Assembly (NCBI GenBank): GCA_030624785.1
Contig: JAUXJK010000123.1
Span: 1 to 6,414 of the forward strand
Origin: Actinomycetes bacterium
GTDB lineage: Bacteria > Actinomycetota > Thermoleophilia > Gaiellales > Gaiellaceae
Direction of reading: 5' to 3'
Length of the DNA: 6,414 nucleotides
The position numbers and the translations under genes were made by a program. Positions 1 to 5,936 of the stretch are shown here, one piece after another (position 1 is the first letter of the stretch; each line of letters begins with the position of its first letter). Below the pieces are notes generated by a model. It saw only the letters and a list, made by a program, of their open reading frames with translations, made no database searches and was not told the origin of the DNA.

Positions 1-473
1 AACTCTTCCTCGGTCGCGTCAGCATCGATCTTGTAGCTGACCTTGATGTCGTTGAAGCCGTTACGCACATCGCTGTCGACGCCAAGGATGCCCTGGATGT
101 CCATGGCACCTTCGATGGTCGCCTCAACCGACTTGAGTTGGATTCCGCGTTGCTGGGCGACCGCAGCCACACCCGCCGTGAGGCAACTCGTAAGGCCTAC
201 GAGCACGATCTCGACTGGCGTAGCAGCATTGTCTTCCGAAGCGAAGACTTCCGGGTGATCAGCCTCGAACGTGTACGTGTTGCGATGCTTCTGCTCCTCG
301 CCCAGGCCGAAGAAGCCCTCGACGGTTGACTTGCTGTGGGTTCCATTGATCCAGCTGCAGGTCGCACGCCAGTTGAACTGACCTGCCGCTGGCGTCTCGG
401 TAAGCGCCTGGCGAGCACCGAGGAGGGCCTCCACATTGACGCCGTTGTCTACTGCTGATTCAGTCGAGGACAT
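1..473 (-). CDS. OsmC/Ohr-family peroxidase-like protein (C-terminus beyond left edge)
   Basis: OsmC/Ohr proteins are cytoplasmic thiol peroxidases that reduce organic hydroperoxides, or are related enzymes of unknown substrate. The reading frame opens at the ATG at 473-471 and stays open for 157 codons to the left edge, so the stop is not seen. The start is supported by AAAGGGAG five bases upstream. The key segment is residues 85-110 (TPVEIVLVGLTSCLTAGVAA followed by VAQQRGI). This is the central OsmC helix, with Cys97 in the place of the peroxidatic cysteine. The following IQLKSVEATIEGAMDIQGIL strand region also fits the family. A second cysteine, Cys39, lies in the N-terminal sheet (RATCSW). 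The usual resolving cysteine would fall about 65 residues after Cys97, outside the window, so peroxidase competence cannot be judged. The N-terminal 30 residues are longer than in compact Ohr proteins. It is divergent from the metal operon. Family assignment is secure; substrate is not. Confidence 0.88.
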   Translation of the reverse strand, partial: MSSTESAVDNGVNVEALLGARQALTETPAAGQFNWRATCSWINGTHSKSTVEGFFGLGEEQKHRNTYTFEADHPEVFASEDNAATPVEIVLVGLTSCLTAGVAAVAQQRGIQLKSVEATIEGAMDIQGILGVDSDVRNGFNDIKVSYKIDADATEEE

Positions 474-478
474 GACTG

Positions 479-486
479 CTCCCTTT
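479..486 (-). promoter_or_regulatory. Shine-Dalgarno site of the OsmC-family gene
   Basis: On the minus strand this reads AAAGGGAG, five bases before the ATG at 473. It is the clearest ribosome-binding site in the window and fixes the start of the OsmC-family gene. The plus-strand operon genes have much weaker sites. Confidence 0.7.
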
Positions 487-549
487 CGTCGCTCATGGCT
501 GGCTGCCGAGAGGCGAACCGCCGCTTTGGTGCGCGTGAGCTTAGCCCAA

Positions 550-580
550 ACGATACGAGTCGCGCGGCCTGGTGAGTCAA
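550..580 (-). promoter_or_regulatory. Candidate sigma-70-type promoter for the OsmC-family gene
   Basis: On the minus strand TTGACT (580-575) is followed after 19 bases by TATCGT (555-550), placed about 75 bases before the start codon. The -35 match is good. The spacer is longer than the preferred 17 and the -10 is only partly consensus, so this is a tentative call made by eye. Confidence 0.3.
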
Positions 581-610
581 GTATTTCGGCCTTCGCTTGC
601 GCGGAGGTAG

Positions 611-646
611 AACCAACTTGACAGCCTGTCTAGCACCTGGTTGGTT
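611..646. repeat. Nested inverted repeats over the operon promoter
   Basis: The outer arms AACCAAC (611-617) and GTTGGTT (640-646) are exact reverse complements separated by 22 bases. Inside them is a second perfect inverted repeat, GACAGCCTGTC (620-630). The inner repeat covers the candidate -35 and the outer right arm covers the candidate -10. This is a plausible operator arrangement for a dimeric regulator, but neither repeat matches a Fur or Zur box that I know. Confidence 0.4.
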
Positions 647-648
647 AT
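618..648 (+). promoter_or_regulatory. Candidate promoter of the fur-znu operon
   Basis: A perfect TTGACA lies at 618-623. No strong -10 follows: GGTTAT at 643-648 (19-base spacer) or TTGGTT at 641-646 (17-base spacer) are the options, each poor. The position, 60 to 90 bases before the first gene, suits an operon promoter. The -35 overlaps the inverted repeat at 620-630, as expected for a repressible promoter. Position and the -35 are the only real support. Confidence 0.35.
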
Positions 649-665
649 TGCGACTCAGATGCAAT
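647..665. promoter_or_regulatory. 19-bp imperfect palindrome, candidate Fur/Zur-type operator
   Basis: ATTGCGACTCAGATGCAAT is an imperfect 19-bp palindrome centred on C656, with arms ATTGC and GCAAT and an inner CT/AG pair. Fur-family boxes are typically 19-bp A/T-flanked palindromes, so length and location upstream of a fur-family gene fit autoregulation. The core differs from the canonical actinobacterial Zur box. The word CAGATGC (656-662) recurs at 678-684, exactly 22 bp later, and GCAAT recurs at 687-691. Confidence 0.35.
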
Positions 666-705
666 TGGAACACGCCCAGATGCGAAGCAATCGCGGCCGA
701 GACGT

Positions 706-1185
706 TTGGTGGTTGACCTGACTGCGTCGCGCGCCAGGCCCCGAGTTCGAGTCGAATCGGTCGAGGAGGCTGTGGAGGAGTTGCGTACGCACGGGTTGCG
801 GGTTTCTGCCGCTCGTCGACTGGTGCTCGAGGCGCTGTTTGCAACGGACACGCCGCTCAGCGCCAGACAGATCGCTGACGGAATCGCGGGCAGGATCCCA
901 CGCTCAGATGTCGCGTCGGTCTATCGAAACCTCGAAACGTTCGAGGAGCTTGGACTCGTCCGCCATGTTCACCTCGGGCACGGGCCGAGCCTGTTCGCGC
1001 TCGCACATGCGAATGCTCGCGAATACGTCATCTGCGAGTCGTGTGATGCGGTGCGAGCGTACGAGCCGACGCAACTTGACGCGGTCCGCGCTGCAGTGCG
1101 CGACGTATCGGGCTTTGAGGCGCGCTTCGATCACTTTCCACTCGCCGGCCACTGTCCGACGTGCGCCGACAACCGAGGTACATAG
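706..1185 (+). CDS. Fur-family transcriptional regulator, probable Zur-like repressor of the zinc operon
   Basis: Fur-family dimers bind DNA when loaded with metal and repress uptake genes; the znu-type neighbours suggest zinc sensing. The N-terminal winged helix spans about residues 19-98, with recognition helix SDVASVYRNLETFEELGLV (67-85). The C-terminal dimerisation domain carries C110-x-x-C113 and C150-x-x-C153, the structural four-cysteine zinc site. By mental alignment with E. coli Fur, the regulatory ligands H33, E81, H88, H90 and E101 become P50, A98, R105, Y107 and A118. E106, D125 and H143 retain part of the other site, and H87, H89, H92 and H101 are extra. The start is uncertain: the frame has a stop at 631-633, and TTG 706 or GTG 709 are the first usual start codons, both without a strong ribosome-binding site. 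Length (159 aa) is normal. The next gene begins 6 nt after the stop. Confidence 0.85.
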   Translation: MVVDLTASRARPRVRVESVEEAVEELRTHGLRVSAARRLVLEALFATDTPLSARQIADGIAGRIPRSDVASVYRNLETFEELGLVRHVHLGHGPSLFALAHANAREYVICESCDAVRAYEPTQLDAVRAAVRDVSGFEARFDHFPLAGHCPTCADNRGT

Positions 1186-1191
1186 CGAGTC

Positions 1192-2193
1192 ATGCCGCGC
1201 ATCGTTCCAATCGTCGCCGCGGCACTGACTGTCGGCTTGGTTGCATGCGGCGGCCGTGCTGAATCCTCGGACGAGGCCGTCGATGGTCGCCTCCTGGTCG
1301 TGACGACGATCTCCCCCCTCACGAACATCGTGGCCAACGTGGCAGGTGAGCTCGCACGGGTCGAAGGAGTCGTCCCGGAAGGAATCGATGCGCACACGTT
1401 CGAACCAGCGCCGAGTACCGCGAAGCTCCTCAGCGAGGCCGACGTCGTCTTTCTCAACGGCCTCAGCCTCGAAGAGCCGACGCTCCAGCTGGCCATCGCC
1501 AACGCCAAGGAAGGTGCTCGCCTCGTCGAGCTTGGCGATACGACACTCGACGAAGCCGAGTACATCTACGACACCTCGTTTCCAGAAGCGGACGGCGACC
1601 CCAACCCGCATCTCTGGACCAACCCTCGCTACGCCAGGCGCTACGCCGAGTTGGTCATGGAGACGCTCGCCGAGCGCGATCCCGCCAACACCGAGGCCTA
1701 TCGGAGGAACTACGAACGGCTCGCATCTCGGTTGGACGAACTGGAGCGCCTGCTAGCAACGGTGACATCATCGGTGCCCGAAGCCAATCGCAAGCTTGTC
1801 AGCTACCACGATTCGTTTCCATACTTCGCGCGCGACTTCGGCTGGACGATCGTCGGTGCAATTCAACCAGCCGACTTCACGGACCCCACGCCACGTGAGC
1901 TCGCGGAGCTCATCGCCCAGCTCCGGCGAGAGGGCGTTCCCGCGATTTTTGGATCCAGAGCGTTTCCGAGCCCCGTTCTTGAGCAGATAGCCCGCGAGAC
2001 GAACGCCAACTACGTCGAGGATCTACGCGACGACGACCTCCCAGGCGAACCCGGAGACTCGGACCACTCACTTCTCGCTCTCTTGCAGTTCGACTACACA
2101 ACGATCGTCGACGCACTTGGCGGCGACAGCGCCGAGCTCCGTAGCTTCGACGCTACGAACCCAACGCGCGATGAGGCCCGCTATCCCCAGTAG
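1192..2193 (+). CDS. znuA: ZnuA-like metal ABC transporter substrate-binding lipoprotein
   Basis: This is a cluster A-I (ZnuA/TroA) solute-binding protein that would capture Zn2+ (or Mn2+) outside the membrane and deliver it to the ZnuB-like permease. A short lipoprotein signal ends in the lipobox L16-V-A-C19, so the mature protein should be lipid-anchored at Cys19. The two-lobed domain begins near residue 34 (LLVVTTISPL). Three histidine ligands fit the family: H68 in GIDAHTFEP, H140 in PNPHLWTNP and H206 in SYHDSFPYF. The fourth ligand is probably one of D280-D282 in LRDDDLPG, most likely D281. Between H68 and H140 there is no histidine-rich loop, only a short acidic stretch (EADGD), so selectivity for zinc over manganese cannot be settled. 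Length (333 aa) is usual. The ATG lies 6 nt after fur, with a weak GAGGT at 1175-1179. Its end overlaps the ATPase gene by 23 nt. Confidence 0.92.
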   Translation: MPRIVPIVAAALTVGLVACGGRAESSDEAVDGRLLVVTTISPLTNIVANVAGELARVEGVVPEGIDAHTFEPAPSTAKLLSEADVVFLNGLSLEEPTLQLAIANAKEGARLVELGDTTLDEAEYIYDTSFPEADGDPNPHLWTNPRYARRYAELVMETLAERDPANTEAYRRNYERLASRLDELERLLATVTSSVPEANRKLVSYHDSFPYFARDFGWTIVGAIQPADFTDPTPRELAELIAQLRREGVPAIFGSRAFPSPVLEQIARETNANYVEDLRDDDLPGEPGDSDHSLLALLQFDYTTIVDALGGDSAELRSFDATNPTRDEARYPQ

Positions 2194-2989
2194 CACCCCA
2201 AGCCGCGACGACGCGCTGGTAGCTCTCGAGAACGTCACGTACTCCTACGGGCGCGAGGCCGCGCTGTGTGATGTCGACCTTGTCGTAGGGCCGAGTGATT
2301 ACGTCGGTGTCGTCGGGCCCTCCGGCTCGGGGAAGACGACCCTGTTGCGACTCCTCACCGGAGACGTCTCGCCGAGCACCGGTTCCGTGTGGCGCTCGAA
2401 GGGACTGACCATCGGATACGTACCGCAGCTCGAAACGGTCAACTGGCACTTTCCCGTAACGGTCAACGAAGTCGTTCTCATGGCCAGTGGCTCGGGCCGC
2501 GTTCTTCCCTGGGCGAGCCGCCAGGAACGCGCGGCCGGCGAGCTGATTCTTGAGCGGCTCGGCATCGGTGAGCTCGGCTCGAGACACATCCTCGAGCTCT
2601 CAGGGGGACAGCAGCAACGCGTGTTCATCGCGCGAGCGCTCATGCGCAAGCCGCAACTGTTACTGCTCGACGAGCCAGCATCTGGCGTCGACGCCGCGTC
2701 GCGGCACGACCTTCTGCACCTCTTGCGTGAGTTGAACACCGAGGGCGTTGGCATTGTGCTCACCACCCACGATCTGAACGGTCTCGCAACACACCTTCCG
2801 CAGCTTGTGTGTTTGAACACCGAAGTCGTTGCCGCCGGTCCACCGGTCGAGGTGCTCAGACCCGACGTGCTCGAACGAACCTACGGCGCGCCACTCGACG
2901 TACTCGAGCATGCCGGCTTGTTACTCGTTGTCGACTCGCGCCATGCGAGAGAGCAAGCCGCTGATCCACAAGGAGCGAACCGCACGTAG
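2171..2989 (+). CDS. znuC: ZnuC-like metal ABC transporter ATP-binding protein
   Basis: This is the cytoplasmic ATPase that powers metal import through the ZnuB-like permease. All nucleotide-binding motifs are present (numbering from the ATG at 2171). They are Walker A GPSGSGKTT (49-57), Q-loop Gln86 (IGYVPQ), signature LSGGQQQR (143-150), Walker B LLLLDEP (163-169), D-loop SGVD (171-174) and switch His200 (TTHD). The segment VNWHFPVTVNEVVLM (90-104) is typical of zinc/manganese-family ATPases. I chose ATG 2171, giving 272 aa. The frame stays open upstream to a TTG at 2117, but that would mean a 77-nt overlap with znuA and an unconserved N-terminus. ATG 2171 overlaps znuA by 23 nt and has no clear ribosome-binding site, which suggests translational coupling. 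The stop TAG shares its G with the GTG of the next gene. Confidence 0.93.
   Translation: MRPAIPSSTPSRDDALVALENVTYSYGREAALCDVDLVVGPSDYVGVVGPSGSGKTTLLRLLTGDVSPSTGSVWRSKGLTIGYVPQLETVNWHFPVTVNEVVLMASGSGRVLPWASRQERAAGELILERLGIGELGSRHILELSGGQQQRVFIARALMRKPQLLLLDEPASGVDAASRHDLLHLLRELNTEGVGIVLTTHDLNGLATHLPQLVCLNTEVVAAGPPVEVLRPDVLERTYGAPLDVLEHAGLLLVVDSRHAREQAADPQGANRT
2970..2975 (+). promoter_or_regulatory. Shine-Dalgarno-like site before the permease gene
   Basis: AAGGAG lies inside the end of znuC, 13 bases before the GTG at 2989. The spacing is longer than ideal. Together with the 1-nt stop/start overlap it supports GTG 2989 as the start, with coupled translation. Confidence 0.45.
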
Positions 2990-3828
2990 TGGATCTTCTG
3001 GAACCCTTTCAGTTCACGTTCTTCACCAACGGCTTGATCGTTGCCACGCTTGCCGGCGCGCTCTGCGGCCTGGTTGGCGTCTTCGTGGTGCTACGCGGTA
3101 TGAGCTACATCGGGCACGGGCTGTCGCACGCAATCTTCGGTGGAGCTGTCGCGAGCTACCTGCTCTCGATCAACTTCTATCTCGGGGCGGGCGTCTGGGG
3201 CCTCGTCTCAACGCTGCTCATCAGCGGGGTGTCCCGTCGACGCTCGATCGGAGCCGATGCGGCCATCGGCGTGATCACGACCGCTTCGTTCGCGATCGGT
3301 CTCGTTCTGATCAGTCGCTACGACTCGTTCACGAGGAACTTCGAGGCCGCGCTCTTCGGCAATGTCCTGGGAGTAACTGCCACAGACATCTACGTGCTGA
3401 CAGGCGTGAGTGCGTTCGCGGGCACGGCGATCTTCTTCCGCTACAGGGCGCTCTTGTTTACAACATTCGATAGCGGCGTCGCCGATATTTTCGGCATCAG
3501 CACGGCGCGCACCGATGCGCTCCTCTCGTTGACTCTCGCTGCCACCGTGATCTCCACGATGCAGATCCTCGGAGTGACGCTGGTTGCCGCGGCGCTTGTC
3601 ATACCAACAGTGATCGCTCGTATGTTGACGAACTCTTTCAGCCACGTCGTTGTCTTCTCGACGGCAATCGGAGCCGTGTCGGGTTTTGTCGGCATGAATG
3701 CGAGCTACCACCTCGATGTCTCATCCGGGGCCACGATCGTGCTCGTCAGCGCATTCGTCTTTGCCATGGTATTTCTCGCGACAAGCCGAACCCGCGGACG
3801 ACCGCATGCGTCGGCCCGCACCTCGTAG
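2989..3828 (+). CDS. znuB: ZnuB-like metal ABC transporter permease (ABC-3 family)
   Basis: This is the membrane channel of the metal importer, expected to work as a dimer with ZnuC and to receive metal from the lipoprotein. The 279-aa protein has about eight hydrophobic helices, roughly at residues 14-36, 46-60, 63-80, 91-108, 132-150, 176-213 (probably two helices), 219-237 and 247-264. Family hallmarks are GMSYIGHGLSHAIFGGAV (37-54), GVTLVAAALVIPTVIAR (195-211) and SYHLDVSSGATIVL (239-252). The start is GTG, overlapping the znuC stop by one base. The C-terminal tail (about 265-279) is short, basic and probably cytoplasmic. The stop TAG (3826-3828) is followed in the same frame by CTG and then the GTG of the next gene, an unusual arrangement discussed in the findings. 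Confidence 0.93.
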   Translation: MDLLEPFQFTFFTNGLIVATLAGALCGLVGVFVVLRGMSYIGHGLSHAIFGGAVASYLLSINFYLGAGVWGLVSTLLISGVSRRRSIGADAAIGVITTASFAIGLVLISRYDSFTRNFEAALFGNVLGVTATDIYVLTGVSAFAGTAIFFRYRALLFTTFDSGVADIFGISTARTDALLSLTLAATVISTMQILGVTLVAAALVIPTVIARMLTNSFSHVVVFSTAIGAVSGFVGMNASYHLDVSSGATIVLVSAFVFAMVFLATSRTRGRPHASARTS

Positions 3829-3831
3829 CTG

Positions 3832-4815
3832 GTGAGTCCCAATCTCGGAGCCGTGGGAGCTGCCGTGCCGCTGAGTGGGCGCTATGCGCTTCAGGGGTCG
3901 CAGATGGAGAGCGGCCTCAGACTCTGGGCGGCCTGGGCACGTCGCAACGTTGTTATCGAGGACGATCGAAGCTGTCCGGCCCGCGCCGCATCGTTGCACT
4001 CAGAGTTGCTCGATCGTGCAGCGTTCGTTGTTGGGCCATACGGAAGCGATTCGACCAGAGCCGTGGCACGTTCGGCAGCCCTTGTCTGGAACCACGGGGC
4101 GGCTGCCGACGACGTGCAACAACTCGACGGCGTGGTGTCGCTGCCCACTCCTGCGAGCCGCTACCTCGTCGCTCTTGCCCGGGCTGTCGGACGCATCCGG
4201 CCGGGCGCGCGGACCGTGGTTGCGAGTGCGCGCGGCCCCTTCGGGTCGCTCGCGCGCGCCGGCCTCGAACGGATCGCCGAGTCGCTAGTGCTCGAAATCG
4301 TCGACAAGACGTCGTTTGCCGCGGTGATCACCTCGATCAGGCGCCACCGTCCCAGCGTCGTACTCGGTTGCGGATCGTTCCTACAGGAGGTCCACCTCGT
4401 GAGAAGCATGGCCGCCTGTGCCGCCGACATTCTGTACGCAGGAGTCGCACCGGGCATGGCTGATTTTGCCCGCATCGCCAAGGTCGACCCCGAGGGAATG
4501 CTCGCGACCGTCCAGTGGCACCCTGAGGCGACGTCCCACGCCGAGATCGGGCCTTCCGGTGCCGAAGTAGCGGACAATGCCCGTCGCCCTCTCGACTATG
4601 TCGGCGCTCAGGTGATCGCCGCCGCCACGCTCGCCGAGCACTGCACCCGGCTCGCGCCACACGATCCATACGCGATGGCCCGTTCGCTGAAGACGACAAC
4701 GTTCTATGGCGCGTTCGAACTCGACGCCGAAACCGGCATGCAGATCGGCCACGAACTCTCCGTCATTGAGTGGAAGGCTGGACGCCAGGAGCTGCTGATC
4801 GACGGGGCGGGTTGA
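3832..4815 (+). CDS. Signal-less type-1 periplasmic-binding-protein-fold protein (leucine-binding-protein-like)
   Basis: The 327-aa sequence looks like the Leu/Ile/Val-amide binding family (Peripla_BP_6). It opens with a strand and turn GAAVPLSGRYALQGSQMESG (9-28), then VVIEDDRSCPARAAS (40-54). The ligand-pocket-like GPYGSDSTRAVA follows at 68-79, then WNHGAAADDV (86-95). Near the C-terminus lies TTTFYGAFELDAETGMQIGH. The mature-type domain starts at residue 5, so there is no signal peptide, lipobox or membrane segment, and it should be cytoplasmic. No LIV-type permease or ATPase is in view. GTG 3832 lies 3 nt after znuB and in its frame, with no clear ribosome-binding site; GTG 3853 would cut into the first strand. 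A precedent for a cytoplasmic sensor of this fold is AmiC of Pseudomonas. A role in sensing a small molecule linked to metal status is inference; the ligand is unknown. Confidence 0.75.
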   Translation: MSPNLGAVGAAVPLSGRYALQGSQMESGLRLWAAWARRNVVIEDDRSCPARAASLHSELLDRAAFVVGPYGSDSTRAVARSAALVWNHGAAADDVQQLDGVVSLPTPASRYLVALARAVGRIRPGARTVVASARGPFGSLARAGLERIAESLVLEIVDKTSFAAVITSIRRHRPSVVLGCGSFLQEVHLVRSMAACAADILYAGVAPGMADFARIAKVDPEGMLATVQWHPEATSHAEIGPSGAEVADNARRPLDYVGAQVIAAATLAEHCTRLAPHDPYAMARSLKTTTFYGAFELDAETGMQIGHELSVIEWKAGRQELLIDGAG

Positions 4816-4876
4816 CCACGGAACCAGGCCCACTTTCCCAGGCTCACCGAAGATCTTGAGCATGAGCGGAACCCGT
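4816..4876. other. Convergent intergenic gap without a clear terminator
   Basis: This gap separates the operon end from the end of the minus-strand exporter gene. The best hairpin is GCTCA (4842-4846) with TGAGC (4857-4861) around a 10-base loop. It is only 5 bp long and no T-run follows on either strand, so I do not call an intrinsic terminator. Termination here may be factor-dependent. Confidence 0.5.
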
Positions 4877-5860
4877 CTACTCGATCGGTACCGGCACGGG
4901 TTGGCGTCGCACCCACCCCAACGCGATGCTGATTGCGATCACGACCCCACCAAGAATTTGGAAGAGTCCAAGCCCTTCGGAGAGAATCACCACGGCGATA
5001 AGAGCGCCGAGGAAGGGCTGAAGGTTCGCCCAGAGCGTTCCCTGCGCGGCGCCCACGCGGCCCACTGCGATAAACCAGAGATACGTGGTCGTAATGAACA
5101 TGAAGACGATGTAGGCAAAGGCCGCCCACGCGAGCGGGTCGAGTCCTGTCCAGTCGAGTCGGGCGATCTGTGGACTCGAAATCAGCAGGAGCGGTACTGC
5201 GCCCGCCAGCACCACCAGAGCGCTCACGCGATAGGCGGAATGCGACTGCATGAGGCGCCCGGCGAATACCGAGAACGCGGCGAAGCTGGCGGATGCGAGA
5301 AGTGCGAGTAGGACGCCGCCAAGATCAGCGGAAAGCTGACCACCCACACCCAGGGCTACGAGCGCTACGCCCGCAAACGACACGCCCGTCGCCACCCAAT
5401 GCCTGCGGGTCAGCACTTCCCACCCCAGCATGCGCGTCAGGATCGACGTGAAGATGGGCAGCGTCCCGAAGATCAGGGCAACCGTTGCCGCCGTGGCAAG
5501 CGAAACCGAGTACGTAAAGCTCACCTGATTGAGGACGACGCCGATGAGCGCGGCCGGTATGAGATACACGAAGTCTCGACGCTCGATTCGAATACTTCCC
5601 TCGCGAATCAGCACGACGGCCACGAAGATCACTGCGCCAATCACAAATCGCAGCGACGAGAAGGCGATGGGCTCGAACCCATGCGTCACCGCGTAGCGCG
5701 TCGACGTGTAGCTACCGCTCCAGAGCAGCACCGTGACGATCAGGATCAGCTCGGCCGGCGTGCGAGAGAGTCGCGAACGAACGCGGTACCCAACGCCGCC
5801 AGCCCTCGCGGCCTCCGTCTTCTGGCTGGCTCCAGTCAAGAACGCTGACCGTACAGGCAC
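4877..5860 (-). CDS. EamA/DMT-superfamily transporter
   Basis: Drug/metabolite-superfamily proteins of this type are ten-helix inner-membrane exporters, often of amino acids or other small metabolites. Two EamA repeats of five helices are visible. The first begins with AELILIVTVLLWSGSYTSTR and includes NQVSFTYSVSLATAATVAL and FTSILTRMLGWE. The second runs from LGGVLLALLASASFAAFSVF to ILGGVVIAISIALGWV and contains TLWANLQPFLGALIAVVILS, the usual conserved Pro-containing helix before an acidic end (SEGL). The start is unclear. The frame is open back to ATG 6016 (379 aa), but that would overlap the divergent gene at 5937 and add an unconserved tail. Candidates are ATG 5911, GTG 5860 (used here, 327 aa) and TTG 5839, none with a strong ribosome-binding site. 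The family normally starts 5-20 residues before the first helix, so even 5860 may be slightly long. Substrate unknown. Confidence 0.85.
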   Translation of the reverse strand: MPVRSAFLTGASQKTEAARAGGVGYRVRSRLSRTPAELILIVTVLLWSGSYTSTRYAVTHGFEPIAFSSLRFVIGAVIFVAVVLIREGSIRIERRDFVYLIPAALIGVVLNQVSFTYSVSLATAATVALIFGTLPIFTSILTRMLGWEVLTRRHWVATGVSFAGVALVALGVGGQLSADLGGVLLALLASASFAAFSVFAGRLMQSHSAYRVSALVVLAGAVPLLLISSPQIARLDWTGLDPLAWAAFAYIVFMFITTTYLWFIAVGRVGAAQGTLWANLQPFLGALIAVVILSEGLGLFQILGGVVIAISIALGWVRRQPVPVPIE

Positions 5861-5887
5861 TCGCCGACTGGCGACTCCATGCTCGGC

Positions 5888-5904
5888 GTGCCAGGATCCG
5901 GCAC
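5888..5904. repeat. Inverted repeat in the divergent exporter/channel gap
   Basis: GTGCCAGGATCCGGCAC has exact 5-bp arms GTGCC and GGCAC around a 7-base centre. It lies midway between two divergent genes, where an operator might sit. It would fall inside the exporter gene if that gene really starts at 5911. In G+C-rich DNA a 5-bp repeat can occur by chance. Confidence 0.25.
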
Positions 5905-5936
5905 GGCACATGGCATCGCGTGGATAGCCTGCGTTT

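Larger units (their letters stand above)
474..705. other. Divergent intergenic region between osmC-like gene and fur-znu operon
   Basis: These 232 bases carry no convincing coding sequence and separate two divergently transcribed units. They hold the osmC ribosome-binding site, candidate promoters on both strands and a cluster of inverted and direct repeats between 611 and 691. Those repeats are listed separately. The part from 487 to 549 shows nothing I recognise. Confidence 0.7.
706..4815 (+). other. Probable five-gene operon fur-like/znuA/znuC/znuB/PBP-like
   Basis: Five genes on one strand are joined by a 6-nt gap, a 23-nt overlap, a 1-nt overlap and a 3-nt gap. There is no room for internal promoters or terminators between them. 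Co-transcription from the 611-705 region is therefore likely, placing the regulator under its own control together with the transporter. Confidence 0.8.

Noticed and set aside
449..844. A 131-codon minus-strand frame spanning the intergenic region
   Set aside because: It overlaps the start and ribosome-binding site of the OsmC-family gene on the same strand, runs antisense to the fur-like gene, and has a composition unlike a folded protein.
904..1611. A 235-codon open frame on the minus strand across the fur-like gene and znuA
   Set aside because: It is antisense to two well-supported genes with family motifs, and its translation shows no recognisable domain. Long antisense frames are common in high-GC DNA.
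2117..2170. Extension of znuC to the TTG at 2117
   Set aside because: It would overlap znuA by 77 nt and add an 18-residue low-complexity N-terminus not expected in ZnuC-like ATPases; the ATG at 2171 fits better.
2829..3473. A 214-codon plus-strand frame across the znuC end and the first half of znuB
   Set aside because: It overlaps the ATPase C-terminus and permease in a different frame, and its Arg-rich translation has none of the hydrophobic pattern seen in the real permease frame.
4381..4863. A 160-codon minus-strand frame opposite the end of the binding-protein gene
   Set aside because: The plus-strand frame there shows conserved binding-protein motifs; this frame shows none.
4842..4867. 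Possible bidirectional intrinsic terminator between the convergent genes
   Set aside because: The stem is only 5 bp, the loop is long, and there is no T-run on either strand.
4856..5848. Two plus-strand frames (4856-5311 and 5399-5848) opposite the exporter
   Set aside because: Both are charged, low-complexity translations antisense to clear transmembrane helices of the EamA gene.
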